This document shows positions 1 to 7,434 of a stretch of 64,000 nucleotides of DNA, one piece after another. The position numbers were made by a program, and so were the translations under genes. The number at the start of each line of letters is the position of its first letter. The first letter of the stretch is position 1. The stretch is from Chryseobacterium gleum (GTDB lineage: Bacteria > Bacteroidota > Bacteroidia > Flavobacteriales > Weeksellaceae), in contig NZ_LR134289.1 in assembly GCF_900636535.1 (NCBI RefSeq), positions 2,542,001-2,606,000 on the forward strand, given 5' to 3'. The notes under the pieces were generated by a model, which saw only the letters and a list, made by a program, of their open reading frames with translations, was not told the DNA's origin and did no database searches.

Positions 1-54
1 TTAAGCGTTTATGATTATTAAGTTTTGGCTGAAGCCTTACCGCTATGCACAAAT

Positions 55-86
55 AATAAGCGGGCTAAAGCCCGCTTCTATTGATA
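55..86. repeat. REP-like palindrome, copy 1
   Basis: The core AGCGGGCTAAAGCCCGCT is a near-perfect palindrome followed by TCTATTGATA. A second copy lies at 288-319 and an inverted, diverged copy at 143-169. The stem could form a stable hairpin in either transcript. Confidence 0.7.
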
Positions 87-142
87 ATCCATTTACAAAT
101 TTCATCATATTGTTTAACAGATAATATTGAAAAATACAAAAT

Positions 143-169
143 TCAATAGGAACGGGCTTTAGCCCGTTT
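143..169. repeat. REP-like palindrome, inverted diverged copy
   Basis: Read on the minus strand this is AACGGGCTAAAGCCCGTT followed by CCTATTGA. It matches copies 1 and 3 with compensating changes in the stem (GCGGG to ACGGG on one side, CCCGC to CCCGT on the other), so pairing is preserved. Confidence 0.65.
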
Positions 170-287
170 AAATAAACATTTATTTCAATGGCTTCAGCCA
201 AAACTTAAAATGACACAATCTCCACTTATCCATATCAAAACCTTTAGAGTATTACGTTTTGATAAAGCTGTACATCATGGTTATAAA

Positions 288-319
288 AATAAGCGGGCTT
301 TAGCCCGCTTCTATTGATA
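288..319. repeat. REP-like palindrome, copy 3
   Basis: Same orientation and flank (TCTATTGATA) as the copy at 55-86. The central bases are CTTTAG instead of CTAAAG, meaning the palindrome centre is flipped. The three copies occupy about 260 bp upstream of the pdxH 3' end. Confidence 0.7.
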
Positions 320-361
320 TAAGAATATCTAATTTTTTATTAAAAGATCTCCATCAGCTAC

Positions 362-417
362 CTCTAACTTCTAACTTCTAGTTTCTAGTTTCTAGTTTCT
401 AGTTTCTAACCTCTGAT
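362..417. repeat. 7-bp tandem repeat (TTCTAGT/TTCTAAC), 8 units
   Basis: Eight consecutive heptamers: CTCTAAC, TTCTAAC, four copies of TTCTAGT, TTCTAAC, CTCTGAT. It lies immediately downstream of pdxH. Other spacers in the window show the same 7-bp period with different sequences. Confidence 0.85.
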
Positions 418-422
418 TTCAA

Positions 423-1064
423 TTACGGCGCCAGTCTTGAAATTTTCCAGTCCAGATCTTCCAGCTGGTAGATAATCCTGTCATGAAGACGGTTGGGCCT
501 TCCCTGCCAGAATTCAATTTCATAAGGTCTGGCCAGATATCCGCCCCAATTGGCCGGCCTTGGAACTTCAGTGTTTTCGAATTCTTTTTCCAATTCTTTT
601 AACTTATCTTCCAGAAACTCTCTGTTGGGTATAACCTGACTTTGCGGCGAAACAACAGCTCCTAACTGACTTCCTTTTGGTCTTGAATGAAAATAGCCAT
701 CGCTTAAATTCTCCGCTACCTTCTCAAGATCTGCTTTGATAATAATCTGACGTTCAAGATTAGGCCAGAAAAAATGCAGGCATGCTTTATGATTGTTTTC
801 TATTGCTTTTCCTTTTCTGCTGTTATAATTGGTGTAAAAAATAAATCCTTCATGAGTATATGCTTTCAAAAGGACCATTCTTGTTCTTGGACACCCATCT
901 TCTTCCACTGTAGAAACCGCCATAGCATTAGCTTCTGAGATCGCCGGACTCTCGTTTGCCTCCAAAAACCAGTCTCTGAACTGTTCAATTGGATTTTGTT
1001 TGATCTCACTTTCAATAAGTTGGGATTTCTCGTACACTTTTCTTTTGTCGTGCAGGTTTTCCAT
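423..1064 (-). CDS. pdxH: Pyridoxamine 5'-phosphate oxidase
   Basis: FMN-dependent cytosolic enzyme that oxidises pyridoxamine/pyridoxine 5'-phosphate to pyridoxal 5'-phosphate, the last step of vitamin B6 synthesis and salvage. The 213-aa length is normal for the family. Visible family signatures are RTRMVLLK, YTNYNSRKGK (phosphate/FMN binding), FFWPNLERQI, SRPKGSQLGA and the C-terminal substrate-binding block ending RPNRLHDRI. The ATG is only 24 bp from the divergent yqgE start, so the two promoters must overlap the opposite genes' 5' ends. Nothing unusual is seen in the protein. Confidence 0.95.
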   Translation of the reverse strand: MENLHDKRKVYEKSQLIESEIKQNPIEQFRDWFLEANESPAISEANAMAVSTVEEDGCPRTRMVLLKAYTHEGFIFYTNYNSRKGKAIENNHKACLHFFWPNLERQIIIKADLEKVAENLSDGYFHSRPKGSQLGAVVSPQSQVIPNREFLEDKLKELEKEFENTEVPRPANWGGYLARPYEIEFWQGRPNRLHDRIIYQLEDLDWKISRLAP

Positions 1065-1077
1065 AAATATTTTTTAT

Positions 1078-1085
1078 TAAATTTG
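1078..1085 (+). promoter_or_regulatory. -7 box (TAAATTTG) of yqgE
   Basis: TAAATTTG fits the Bacteroidetes -7 consensus TAnnTTTG and ends only 3 nt before the yqgE ATG at 1089. If used, transcription would start at or next to the ATG, giving a leaderless mRNA. No clear -33 TTTG is seen 19-21 nt upstream. Confidence 0.45.
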
Positions 1086-1088
1086 AGT

Positions 1089-1637
1089 ATGAATCACTCA
1101 TACAAAGGTAAAATATTAATCTCGACACCTGACATCTCCGGCGATATTTTTTCAAGATCGGTAGTATTGGTTATTGAACACAATGAAAGTGGTGCATTTG
1201 GTTTGATATTGAATAAAAAGAACAGCCAGATGAGTAGCAAATTCAAAGATTTTTTTGACTTTAAAATTGAGGTGTATGACGGAGGACCTGTAGAAAACGA
1301 CAAGGTATTTTTCATCGTAAAAGGCAAAAGAGTTACTGAGATCTATACAGATATTACCGATGAGTATTACCTTACAGAAGATATTGAGCGGATCATTAAT
1401 GCAGTTTTAAGCAGCGAACTGAGTATTGAGCATATCAAAATATTTTCGGGATATTCCGGATGGTCGCCTAATCAACTGGATACGGAAGTTCAAAGAAAAA
1501 TGTGGACAGTAGTAGATGTTTATAATCTTGATTACACACTTCCCAACGATCAGACACTCTGGAAATCTATCATGCAGAATCTTGGAGGAGAATTCCTTCT
1601 CTGGGCCAACTCTCCTGAAGACATTTCATTAAACTAA
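1089..1637 (+). CDS. YqgE/AlgH family protein
   Basis: A 182-aa member of the YqgE/AlgH family (DUF179), soluble proteins of unsettled biochemical role. Diagnostic segments are GKILISTPDISGDIFSRSVV near the N-terminus, the GAFGLILNK motif, GGPVENDKVFFI, and SGYSGWSPNQLDTE toward the C-terminus. The frame is open upstream to 996, but that extension lies inside pdxH. I chose the ATG at 1089 because MNHSYKGKILIS matches the usual family start and a -7 box lies just before it. Confidence 0.9.
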   Translation: MNHSYKGKILISTPDISGDIFSRSVVLVIEHNESGAFGLILNKKNSQMSSKFKDFFDFKIEVYDGGPVENDKVFFIVKGKRVTEIYTDITDEYYLTEDIERIINAVLSSELSIEHIKIFSGYSGWSPNQLDTEVQRKMWTVVDVYNLDYTLPNDQTLWKSIMQNLGGEFLLWANSPEDISLN

Positions 1638-1741
1638 ACTGTATATTTTTCGTATCAACCTGATAATTAACAAACTTTAAGATTCTCTTAACCAATTTTA
1701 AAGAAAGTTTTTCCGTTCTTTGAAAAACTAAAATCACTGAT

Positions 1742-2323
1742 ATGAAAGGTATTACATTACTTGCTTTGTCAATATTTTCTACCGCTTTTTTATCATTTAC
1801 TCCTATCAATAAAAAATACATTGTCATCGACGCCGGCCATGGCGGAAATGATTTTGGGGCTACTTATGGTGAAATTCTGGAAAAAAATATTGCATTAAGT
1901 GTTGCTAAAGAAATCCGGAAGATCAATGAAAGCCAGGACAAATATGAAGTTATTCTAACCAGAGATTCCGATAGTTTCCCTACTCTTGCCGAGAGAACAG
2001 ATCAGATCAATAAACTGAACCCTGAAATGGTTATTTCCCTTCACGTTAACAGCTCGCCACAAAAAGAAAGAACTGACAACGGATTTGAAGTATACGTTCA
2101 GAATTCTGATGTTTCCAAGGAACTGGCCGGAAAAATTTACAAAAAATTCAATGCCCGCAAAATTGAAGAGCGAAATCTTCATATATTAAGAGAAACCAAA
2201 GCACCTGCTGTATTGGTTGAGCTTGGTTTTATCAATAATTCTGATAACAGGAATTATATTACTAGTGAAAAGGGGCAAAAAGAAATCGCACAGAAATTTG
2301 TTGAGATTATCAACGAATATTAA
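1742..2323 (+). CDS. N-acetylmuramoyl-L-alanine amidase (amidase_3)
   Basis: Zinc-dependent peptidoglycan hydrolase that cuts the MurNAc-L-Ala bond during cell separation or wall turnover. The 193-aa protein has a hydrophobic N-terminal export signal (about residues 1-20) followed directly by an amidase_3 domain. Zinc ligands are visible as His33 in DAGHGG, Glu47 in EILEKN and His101 in SLHVN, with the catalytic Glu160 in VELGF. There is no SPOR or LysM domain, so this is a minimal single-domain version. A strong hairpin at 2358-2402 follows the gene. Confidence 0.92.
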   Translation: MKGITLLALSIFSTAFLSFTPINKKYIVIDAGHGGNDFGATYGEILEKNIALSVAKEIRKINESQDKYEVILTRDSDSFPTLAERTDQINKLNPEMVISLHVNSSPQKERTDNGFEVYVQNSDVSKELAGKIYKKFNARKIEERNLHILRETKAPAVLVELGFINNSDNRNYITSEKGQKEIAQKFVEIINEY

Positions 2324-2357
2324 ATAAAAAGGAAACAATTTCTGATTTACTCAGAAT

Positions 2358-2410
2358 AAAACCCGGTAAAGGACTTCTGGAACTTTGTTGTTTACCGGGT
2401 TTGTCAATTT
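2358..2410. terminator. Terminator between amidase and class IV aminotransferase
   Basis: A 12-bp perfect stem (AAACCCGGTAAA at 2359-2370, TTTACCGGGTTT at 2391-2402) lies between two converging genes. It probably serves the plus-strand amidase and possibly both strands. Confidence 0.7.
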
Positions 2411-2411
2411 T

Positions 2412-3227
2412 TTACTGATTAAAACTTTTCTTCCAGCTTTCTATCAATTCTGAGAAGCGGGAAGTTTCAAAAGTCTTGTTTCTTATCTTACCTACAGAAA
2501 ACATACCTTTCTCATCAGAAATCATTAAAATTTCTTCAGCCTTCTGAGATTCAAATGCAATAATCTCGTGTTCCTGGATATCTGCAAGGTTATTCTTATG
2601 CAAAAAAGTAACAAAATTTTCCATCAAAGGAGAAATGTATGACCCTTCAGTCTGCTTTGGAACTTTGATCACATCACCTTCTAAAAAAAGAAGATTTCCG
2701 GCTGTGGTACGTGCTATTCTTTTGTTTGGGTTCAGAAGAATCACATCGTCAAGATCGTTTTCCTGGGCATAAATTGCTCCATAAATATTTTCCGGACAGT
2801 GAACCCGGATATTGCTCAAAAGGTTGTTATTAACGTTAATTTCTTTGATCAGGTCCAATTCCAGAGGTCTTTGATGTACAGCCAGCACATCAGCCATTTC
2901 GGTTACTTCGTAAAAATAAGAAACAGAAGATTTTGCCAATGTCAATCCGTCATTATTTCTGAACACCTGGAAATTGATAATTCCGTTATCTACTCCTTTA
3001 CCTTCAATAATATCTTTCTGAAAAAGTGTCTGGAAAAACTCCAGCGTGTAAGTTAAAGGAATATTCATTCTCATCTTTCTCATGGAAGCCATCAGGAAAA
3101 AATAGCATTCTTCGTCCATGATCAATCCACCATTTCTCACAAAGAAAGAAACCTTCACTGAGTCTCCCCAGAGAAAAGCTCTGTTCTTTACATTTAATTC
3201 GTCTGATGTAAAATATTGATTTTCCAA
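2412..3227 (-). CDS. Class IV aminotransferase-fold protein, apparently catalytically degenerate
   Basis: A 271-aa protein with the overall pattern of PLP class IV aminotransferases (BCAT/ADC-lyase type): an N-terminal NRAFLWGD block, a CYFFLMASMRKMRM helix and a C-terminal GNLLFL segment. The two key PLP residues look lost. The Lys that forms the Schiff base aligns with Arg141 (LLSNIRV) and the pyridine-contacting Glu aligns with Arg173 (IARTTAGN). I infer it is not an active transaminase. The start is a TTG; an in-frame stop lies just upstream and no closer ATG fits. It follows the START-like gene after a hairpin. Confidence 0.7.
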   Translation of the reverse strand: MENQYFTSDELNVKNRAFLWGDSVKVSFFVRNGGLIMDEECYFFLMASMRKMRMNIPLTYTLEFFQTLFQKDIIEGKGVDNGIINFQVFRNNDGLTLAKSSVSYFYEVTEMADVLAVHQRPLELDLIKEINVNNNLLSNIRVHCPENIYGAIYAQENDLDDVILLNPNKRIARTTAGNLLFLEGDVIKVPKQTEGSYISPLMENFVTFLHKNNLADIQEHEIIAFESQKAEEILMISDEKGMFSVGKIRNKTFETSRFSELIESWKKSFNQ

Positions 3228-3251
3228 TTTTTAATGTGATTTATTTACAAA

Positions 3252-3276
3252 AAAATAATGAACGATAAATCGTTCA
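3252..3276 (-). terminator. Terminator after the START-like gene
   Basis: A perfect palindrome TGAACGAT-AA-ATCGTTCA (3259-3276), followed on the minus strand by ATTATTTTTTT. It separates the START-like gene from the downstream aminotransferase-fold gene. Confidence 0.65.
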
Positions 3277-3305
3277 TCAGTTTTATCAATTAATAAAGTC
3301 CAGCA

Positions 3306-3692
3306 TTATGCTGCACCTAATTTTATTCTGAGGTTTTCAATAAGATTTTCCCAATACATTGCGTTTTCGTCTTCATCACCATCTTCACAGAAGTCTGTAA
3401 TATTAAGAGACAGATCTTCTGTAATATCATCTATCACGATAGTCATTTCAAAGAAGTTTTTAGTTCCTTCATCTTCTTCCCATCTGAAACGCACGAAACC
3501 TTCAGGCTTATATCTGATCAAAGTGGCCTTCTCAGCAGGTCCTCCGCCCCAGCTAAAAAAGAAATCATCGCCTTTCTCTGTTACCTCATCCGCAAACCAT
3601 TCAGACAATCCCTCTGCAGTCGCCAGATATTCATATAAAATCTCTGATAAACAGTGCATTGGAAATTCGTAATGGACTTTATGTTTCGCCAT
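3306..3692 (-). CDS. START-like/SRPBCC domain protein
   Basis: A 128-aa single-domain protein resembling the small START-like (SRPBCC, AHSA1-related) proteins common in Bacteroidetes. Visible are the N-terminal beta strand KVHYEFPMHC, the LSEWFADEV segment typical of AHSA1-like folds, FRWEEDEGTKNFFEMTI, and a C-terminal helix ENLIENLRIKLGAA. Such proteins usually bind a hydrophobic ligand, but no ligand can be named here. Length and composition are normal; it is probably cytosolic. Confidence 0.8.
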   Translation of the reverse strand: MAKHKVHYEFPMHCLSEILYEYLATAEGLSEWFADEVTEKGDDFFFSWGGGPAEKATLIRYKPEGFVRFRWEEDEGTKNFFEMTIVIDDITEDLSLNITDFCEDGDEDENAMYWENLIENLRIKLGAA

Positions 3693-3847
3693 ATAATCTT
3701 TGTTTTATCGTCCCGCAATATATAAATTAATTTTTTTATTACGCAAAAAAACAATTACTTTTTTATAGAATCAGCATGATATTTATCAGAGGTTTTACAT
3801 CTTTATTTTGGCAGATTTCATGCCTTAAAAACTGCCATGCAAAACAT

Positions 3848-3877
3848 AAAAAATCTCTCCGGAAAGGAGAGATTTTA
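3848..3877 (-). terminator. Terminator of the class III aminotransferase gene
   Basis: A 10-bp stem AAATCTCTCC / GGAGAGATTT with a 5-nt loop (3851-3875), followed on the minus strand by a run of T. It sits just after the stop codon at 3881. Confidence 0.85.
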
Positions 3878-3880
3878 TCT

Positions 3881-5062
3881 TTAATTTTCATTCAGTATGT
3901 CTAGAATAATCTGGCATCCTTCCCGGATTTCGTCCATAGATAATGTAAGAGGCGGAGAAATTCTCAGATATTCATTTCTGTATAACTGCCAGAAAACAAT
4001 AAGTCCTCTTTCCATACATTTTTTAGCTACTTCCAGTGTATATTCAGGAGTCCCGAGATTTACCGCCAGCATCAAGCCTTTACCGTTGATATTTTTGATT
4101 TTAGGATGAACCAAAAGTTCTCTGAACAGTTTTTCTTTTTTATCCACTTCGTTCATCAGTCCGCTATCCAGAACTTCTTTTAAAGTTGCATAGCTTGCTG
4201 CTGCAATTAACGGGTTTCCACCAAAAGTAGTGATATGCCCAAGCTTTGGTGAATGGGAAAGCGTTTCCATAATTTCTCTGGAACTCATAAAAGCACCTAC
4301 AGGAACTCCTCCTCCCATTCCTTTTCCCATTACGAGAATATCCGGAACAATTCCAAAGTGCTCAAAAGAGAAGAGTTTTCCGGTTCTTCCGAATCCGGGT
4401 TGTATTTCATCCAGAATCAACAGCGCTCCTACTTTTTCACATCTTCTTTTTAATCTGATCATATAGTCCTGAGAAGGAACCAAAAATCCTGCTGCTCCCT
4501 GAATTGTTTCCAGAATTACACATGCGGTTTTCTCCGTGATTTTATCAAGATCTTCTACATTATTAAATTCAATAAAAGACACCATCGGCAGCAAAGGACG
4601 AAATTCTCTTTTATGGGTTTCATTTCCTGAAACACTTAAAGCGCCATGGGTATTTCCGTGATAAGAGTTTTTAAAGGAAACGATTTCTTCTCTTCCCGTA
4701 TATCTTTTTGCCAACTTCAAACTTCCGTCAATAGCTTCTGCCCCGCTGTTTACAAGGTACGTTACCTCCAGAGGATCAGGAGTAGCTTCAGCAAGCAATT
4801 TGCATAATGCTACAGGCTTTTCCTGTGCATATTCACCATACACCATTACGTGAAGATATTTATCCGTCTGCTCTTTAATGGCATCTACAATTTTAGGATG
4901 TGAATGTCCCAGCGTATTGGCAGAAACTCCTGCCACAAAGTCAAGATATTTCTTTCCGTCTGTACCATAAATATAGCTTCCTACAGCTTTCTCTACCTCA
5001 AAACCTGCAGCAAATTTTGTGGTTTGTGCCTGATATATAAAAAAGTCTTTATGCATTTCCAT
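3881..5062 (-). CDS. Class III PLP aminotransferase (acetylornithine/ornithine-type)
   Basis: A 393-aa fold-type I class III aminotransferase. PLP-binding features are NSGAEAIDGSLKLAKRYTGR (phosphate loop and helix), YHGNTHG, LILDEIQPGFGRTGK (Asp contacting PLP) and the Schiff-base Lys in VMGKGMGGGVPVGAF (Lys247 with this start). TTFGGNPL is the usual distal segment. The family includes acetylornithine, ornithine and 4-aminobutyrate transaminases; sequence alone does not fix the substrate. I chose the ATG at 5062: it has a GGAG 3-4 nt upstream, whereas the longer frame begins with TTG over a -7 box. Confidence 0.85.
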   Translation of the reverse strand: MEMHKDFFIYQAQTTKFAAGFEVEKAVGSYIYGTDGKKYLDFVAGVSANTLGHSHPKIVDAIKEQTDKYLHVMVYGEYAQEKPVALCKLLAEATPDPLEVTYLVNSGAEAIDGSLKLAKRYTGREEIVSFKNSYHGNTHGALSVSGNETHKREFRPLLPMVSFIEFNNVEDLDKITEKTACVILETIQGAAGFLVPSQDYMIRLKRRCEKVGALLILDEIQPGFGRTGKLFSFEHFGIVPDILVMGKGMGGGVPVGAFMSSREIMETLSHSPKLGHITTFGGNPLIAAASYATLKEVLDSGLMNEVDKKEKLFRELLVHPKIKNINGKGLMLAVNLGTPEYTLEVAKKCMERGLIVFWQLYRNEYLRISPPLTLSMDEIREGCQIILDILNEN

Positions 5063-5080
5063 TGTCTCCAAAAATTTCAG

Positions 5081-5088
5081 CAAAGCTA
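5081..5088 (-). promoter_or_regulatory. -7 box (TAGCTTTG) of the class III aminotransferase
   Basis: On the minus strand TAGCTTTG matches TAnnTTTG and precedes the ATG at 5062 by 18 nt, leaving room for a short leader containing GGAG. No convincing -33 element is seen. Confidence 0.4.
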
Positions 5089-5120
5089 TAAAAGATTCAT
5101 TAAACGCTAAAATTAATCCA

Positions 5121-5150
5121 CAAAAAAGACCAGCAACTACTGGTCTTTTG
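5121..5150 (-). terminator. Terminator of the OstA-like gene
   Basis: A 10-bp stem AAAAGACCAG / CTGGTCTTTT with a 6-nt loop (5124-5149), right after the stop codon at 5153 and followed by Ts on the minus strand. Confidence 0.85.
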
Positions 5151-5152
5151 AT

Positions 5153-6892
5153 TTATTTTCTTGTTCGCTTAGGCTTTTTAGCTTCTTCTTTCGCTTTTTC
5201 GTCATCAATTGCTTTCTGAGCTTTATCGAAGAGTTCGTTATCGGCTGTATATTGTATTTCTTCGTAGTTAGGGCTGTCTACAAGGATATCCTGCCATTTT
5301 CTGATCCTGTCTTTGGTATTCCAGTTAAAGTCCGGAAATTTCCTTTTTGAAGGTTCTATCATACTCATTGGATAAGTATCTGAAGCCGCTCCGATACTGC
5401 AGGAAATAATCTGTAATGCTCTTTCTTCAAATAATGCTCCGATAATTCCGCAGGTAGAAAGCGTAATTCCTATTCTTTCCGGCTTTTTGGTTTCCTGATC
5501 GGTATCATCCACATATACTATTGATTGGGCATTTCCAACTACTCTTGCTTCTTTAATCGCATTCTTTTCATAGTATACCGTCATGAATTTACCTTTCACC
5601 TGGTTGAATTCATCTTTTAAATTCAGTGAATCTACTTTACTGATGGCAAAAGCATTTCCGATTACTTTTAAAGAATCAATGTCTTCTGTCTGGGTATTAA
5701 AATAAGCTTCTACTTTGTCACCGGTCACCTGTTTTTCACCACTCCAAAGAATAGGGTTGGTATACATGTGCATAATTCCGTCCGTTTCATTGAAAGCGAT
5801 AGAGTCTGCTCTCCCCTGGGCATTGGATTTATAAATACGAGCCTTTTTAAAGGCTCTGAGGTAGCTTTTCTTAACTTTAATATCAAGAGAATCTGGTCTT
5901 TGGTAAGAAATGATTTTTTCCGCAGCAAAATAGATGGAATCTTTTTCCATTACTTTTACAGCATAGGGACTTTTTGTCATCATTGCAGAGTCTTTCTTTT
6001 CGAAAATCTCTCCGTATCCTCCTTTTATATATCTTTTTTCTTTAGGATCATCCAGGGTTACATTGCCCGTTGCTTTACCGAATCCTGAAATCTGGTTATA
6101 GTACATATCATCACCGGTAAGGATTTTTTCGTTATAAAATATCCTGGAGTTTTTGGTTAAATAAGCCTCCTTGGTATCCATTTTATAAGTACCTTTTTCA
6201 GTATAGATTCTGTTTCTTGGATTCGTTTTGCTGGTAATGGTTGTCGGACCGATGAAATCAGCAATCTTTGTATTCTGATTCTGCTTGATATTGGGTCCGT
6301 CTATGATATACTGAGGGGTTTCGATTTTTACATTTCCGGTAAGATCTACTACCCTTGTATTAAGAAAATAGGTTCCTACTTTGGCATAGGTTACGTTCTG
6401 CCCGTCTGAGATTGTTCCTCCTGTATTAAAATAAGCCTGATTAGCCAGCCTGTCATAATACAGAATATCTGTTTTGATGGTTTGCTTCGGATCGGTAAGG
6501 ACCACATTTTTTCTGGCAACACCTTTTTGGGTGTTGGCGTCATATTCCATTTCTCCTGCTGTAATTACGGAACCGTCTGTATTTTGAAGCCTTGTATTTC
6601 CTATTGCTTTTACGAAGTTTTCTTCATTGTAAAGAACTACTTCATCCGCTGTAAGAATAGAGCCCTGATGTTCAATCTGAACATTGCCGGTAAAATATTG
6701 ATTCCCGTCGTATTTCTCAGGGTTTTTCTTGATCTCGTCCGCATGGATGATCTTTACCTTATCTTCAGGTCTCACCTGCTTAGGCTGAGTGGGTGAAGGA
6801 GCCTGCAAATAGGGATCTCTCTTCACAGGGTTTTTATCCTGCGCAAAGCTTAGCGTAGAAATAAAGAGTAACAGAAAAAGTGCTATTCTCAT
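5153..6892 (-). CDS. OstA/LptA-like periplasmic protein
   Basis: A 579-aa exported protein with a clear signal peptide (MRIALFLLLFISTLSFAQ). It carries repeated OstA/LptA-type beta-jellyroll units, recognisable from recurring segments such as GNVQIEHQGSILTADEVVLY, GNTRLQNTDGSVITAGEMEY, TGNVKIETPQYIIDGPNIK and TGNVTLDDPKEKRYIKGGYG. OstA-domain proteins form the periplasmic bridge for lipopolysaccharide transport; this length suggests the larger Bacteroidetes form rather than a short LptA. A basic, Lys-rich C-terminus ends in KPKRTRK. It starts 3 nt after the Fur-family gene, so the two are very probably co-transcribed. Confidence 0.85.
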   Translation of the reverse strand: MRIALFLLLFISTLSFAQDKNPVKRDPYLQAPSPTQPKQVRPEDKVKIIHADEIKKNPEKYDGNQYFTGNVQIEHQGSILTADEVVLYNEENFVKAIGNTRLQNTDGSVITAGEMEYDANTQKGVARKNVVLTDPKQTIKTDILYYDRLANQAYFNTGGTISDGQNVTYAKVGTYFLNTRVVDLTGNVKIETPQYIIDGPNIKQNQNTKIADFIGPTTITSKTNPRNRIYTEKGTYKMDTKEAYLTKNSRIFYNEKILTGDDMYYNQISGFGKATGNVTLDDPKEKRYIKGGYGEIFEKKDSAMMTKSPYAVKVMEKDSIYFAAEKIISYQRPDSLDIKVKKSYLRAFKKARIYKSNAQGRADSIAFNETDGIMHMYTNPILWSGEKQVTGDKVEAYFNTQTEDIDSLKVIGNAFAISKVDSLNLKDEFNQVKGKFMTVYYEKNAIKEARVVGNAQSIVYVDDTDQETKKPERIGITLSTCGIIGALFEERALQIISCSIGAASDTYPMSMIEPSKRKFPDFNWNTKDRIRKWQDILVDSPNYEEIQYTADNELFDKAQKAIDDEKAKEEAKKPKRTRK

Positions 6893-6895
6893 TAA

Positions 6896-7369
6896 TTAGT
6901 CATTCTTAGTGCCATAAAAATATAGCGAATGAGAATCAATTTTTACGCCAAATGCTTCTTCAATGGCTTCTTTGATTCCTTGAATTCTCGGGTCACAGAA
7001 TTCAATAATTTCTTCAATTTCTTTATCAGAGTCTTTTTTGTAGATCACCAGGTGGTCATGCTGTTTGTCAAAATAAGACTTTTCATAAGATGAAGAGGTC
7101 AATGTCTTTTCTCCGAACTGATGCTTACGGATTAAGCCTGCATCAAGGAAAATTTCGATCGTATTGTAAATCGTTGCTTTGGAAACATGATATTTTTTCT
7201 GCATCATCAGAAGATACAGATCATCAACATTAAAGTGATGATCCATATTATAAATCTCTTCTAATATCGTATATCTTTCAGGTGTGTTTCTGAACCCTTT
7301 TTCTAATAAGTAGTTTCTCAAAACATCCTTGATCAAAGCTATATTTTTTTCTTTTTGTATTGTATCCAT
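6896..7369 (-). CDS. Fur-family transcriptional regulator without the usual CxxC zinc site
   Basis: A 157-aa winged-helix repressor of the Fur superfamily. The N-terminal DNA-binding domain is clear (KGFRNTPERYTILEEIY, then HVSKATIYNTIEIFLDAGLI, the recognition helix). The dimerisation half keeps QHDHLVIY, EFCDPRI and SHSLYFYG. Most Fur proteins have CxxC right after the HDH motif for a structural zinc; here that place reads HLVIYKKDSDKEI with no Cys, leaving only the FCDPRI Cys. Metal content and co-repressor cannot be told from sequence. It is the upstream partner of the OstA-like gene. Confidence 0.85.
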   Translation of the reverse strand: MDTIQKEKNIALIKDVLRNYLLEKGFRNTPERYTILEEIYNMDHHFNVDDLYLLMMQKKYHVSKATIYNTIEIFLDAGLIRKHQFGEKTLTSSSYEKSYFDKQHDHLVIYKKDSDKEIEEIIEFCDPRIQGIKEAIEEAFGVKIDSHSLYFYGTKND

Positions 7370-7434
7370 TAAAAAAATTATCTACAAATTTATTGAATTT
7401 TATTTAAATAGATAGTATGGTTAAATACAAGTAG

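Larger units (their letters stand above)
20..206. repeat. Composite inverted-repeat element
   Basis: A 17-bp arm at 20-36 (AAGTTTTGGCTGAAGCC) recurs as its exact reverse complement at 190-206. Between the arms lie two GC-rich palindromes (55-86 and 143-169). The whole block looks like a non-coding composite palindromic element. No open reading frame is supported in it. Confidence 0.7.

Noticed and set aside
55..319. Possible CRISPR array
   Set aside because: Repeat spacing is irregular, one copy is inverted and the units are palindromes; no cas genes are present.
996..1088. Longer yqgE reading frame starting at 996
   Set aside because: It lies inside pdxH on the other strand; the added 31 residues are unlike the family, and the ATG at 1089 follows a -7 box.
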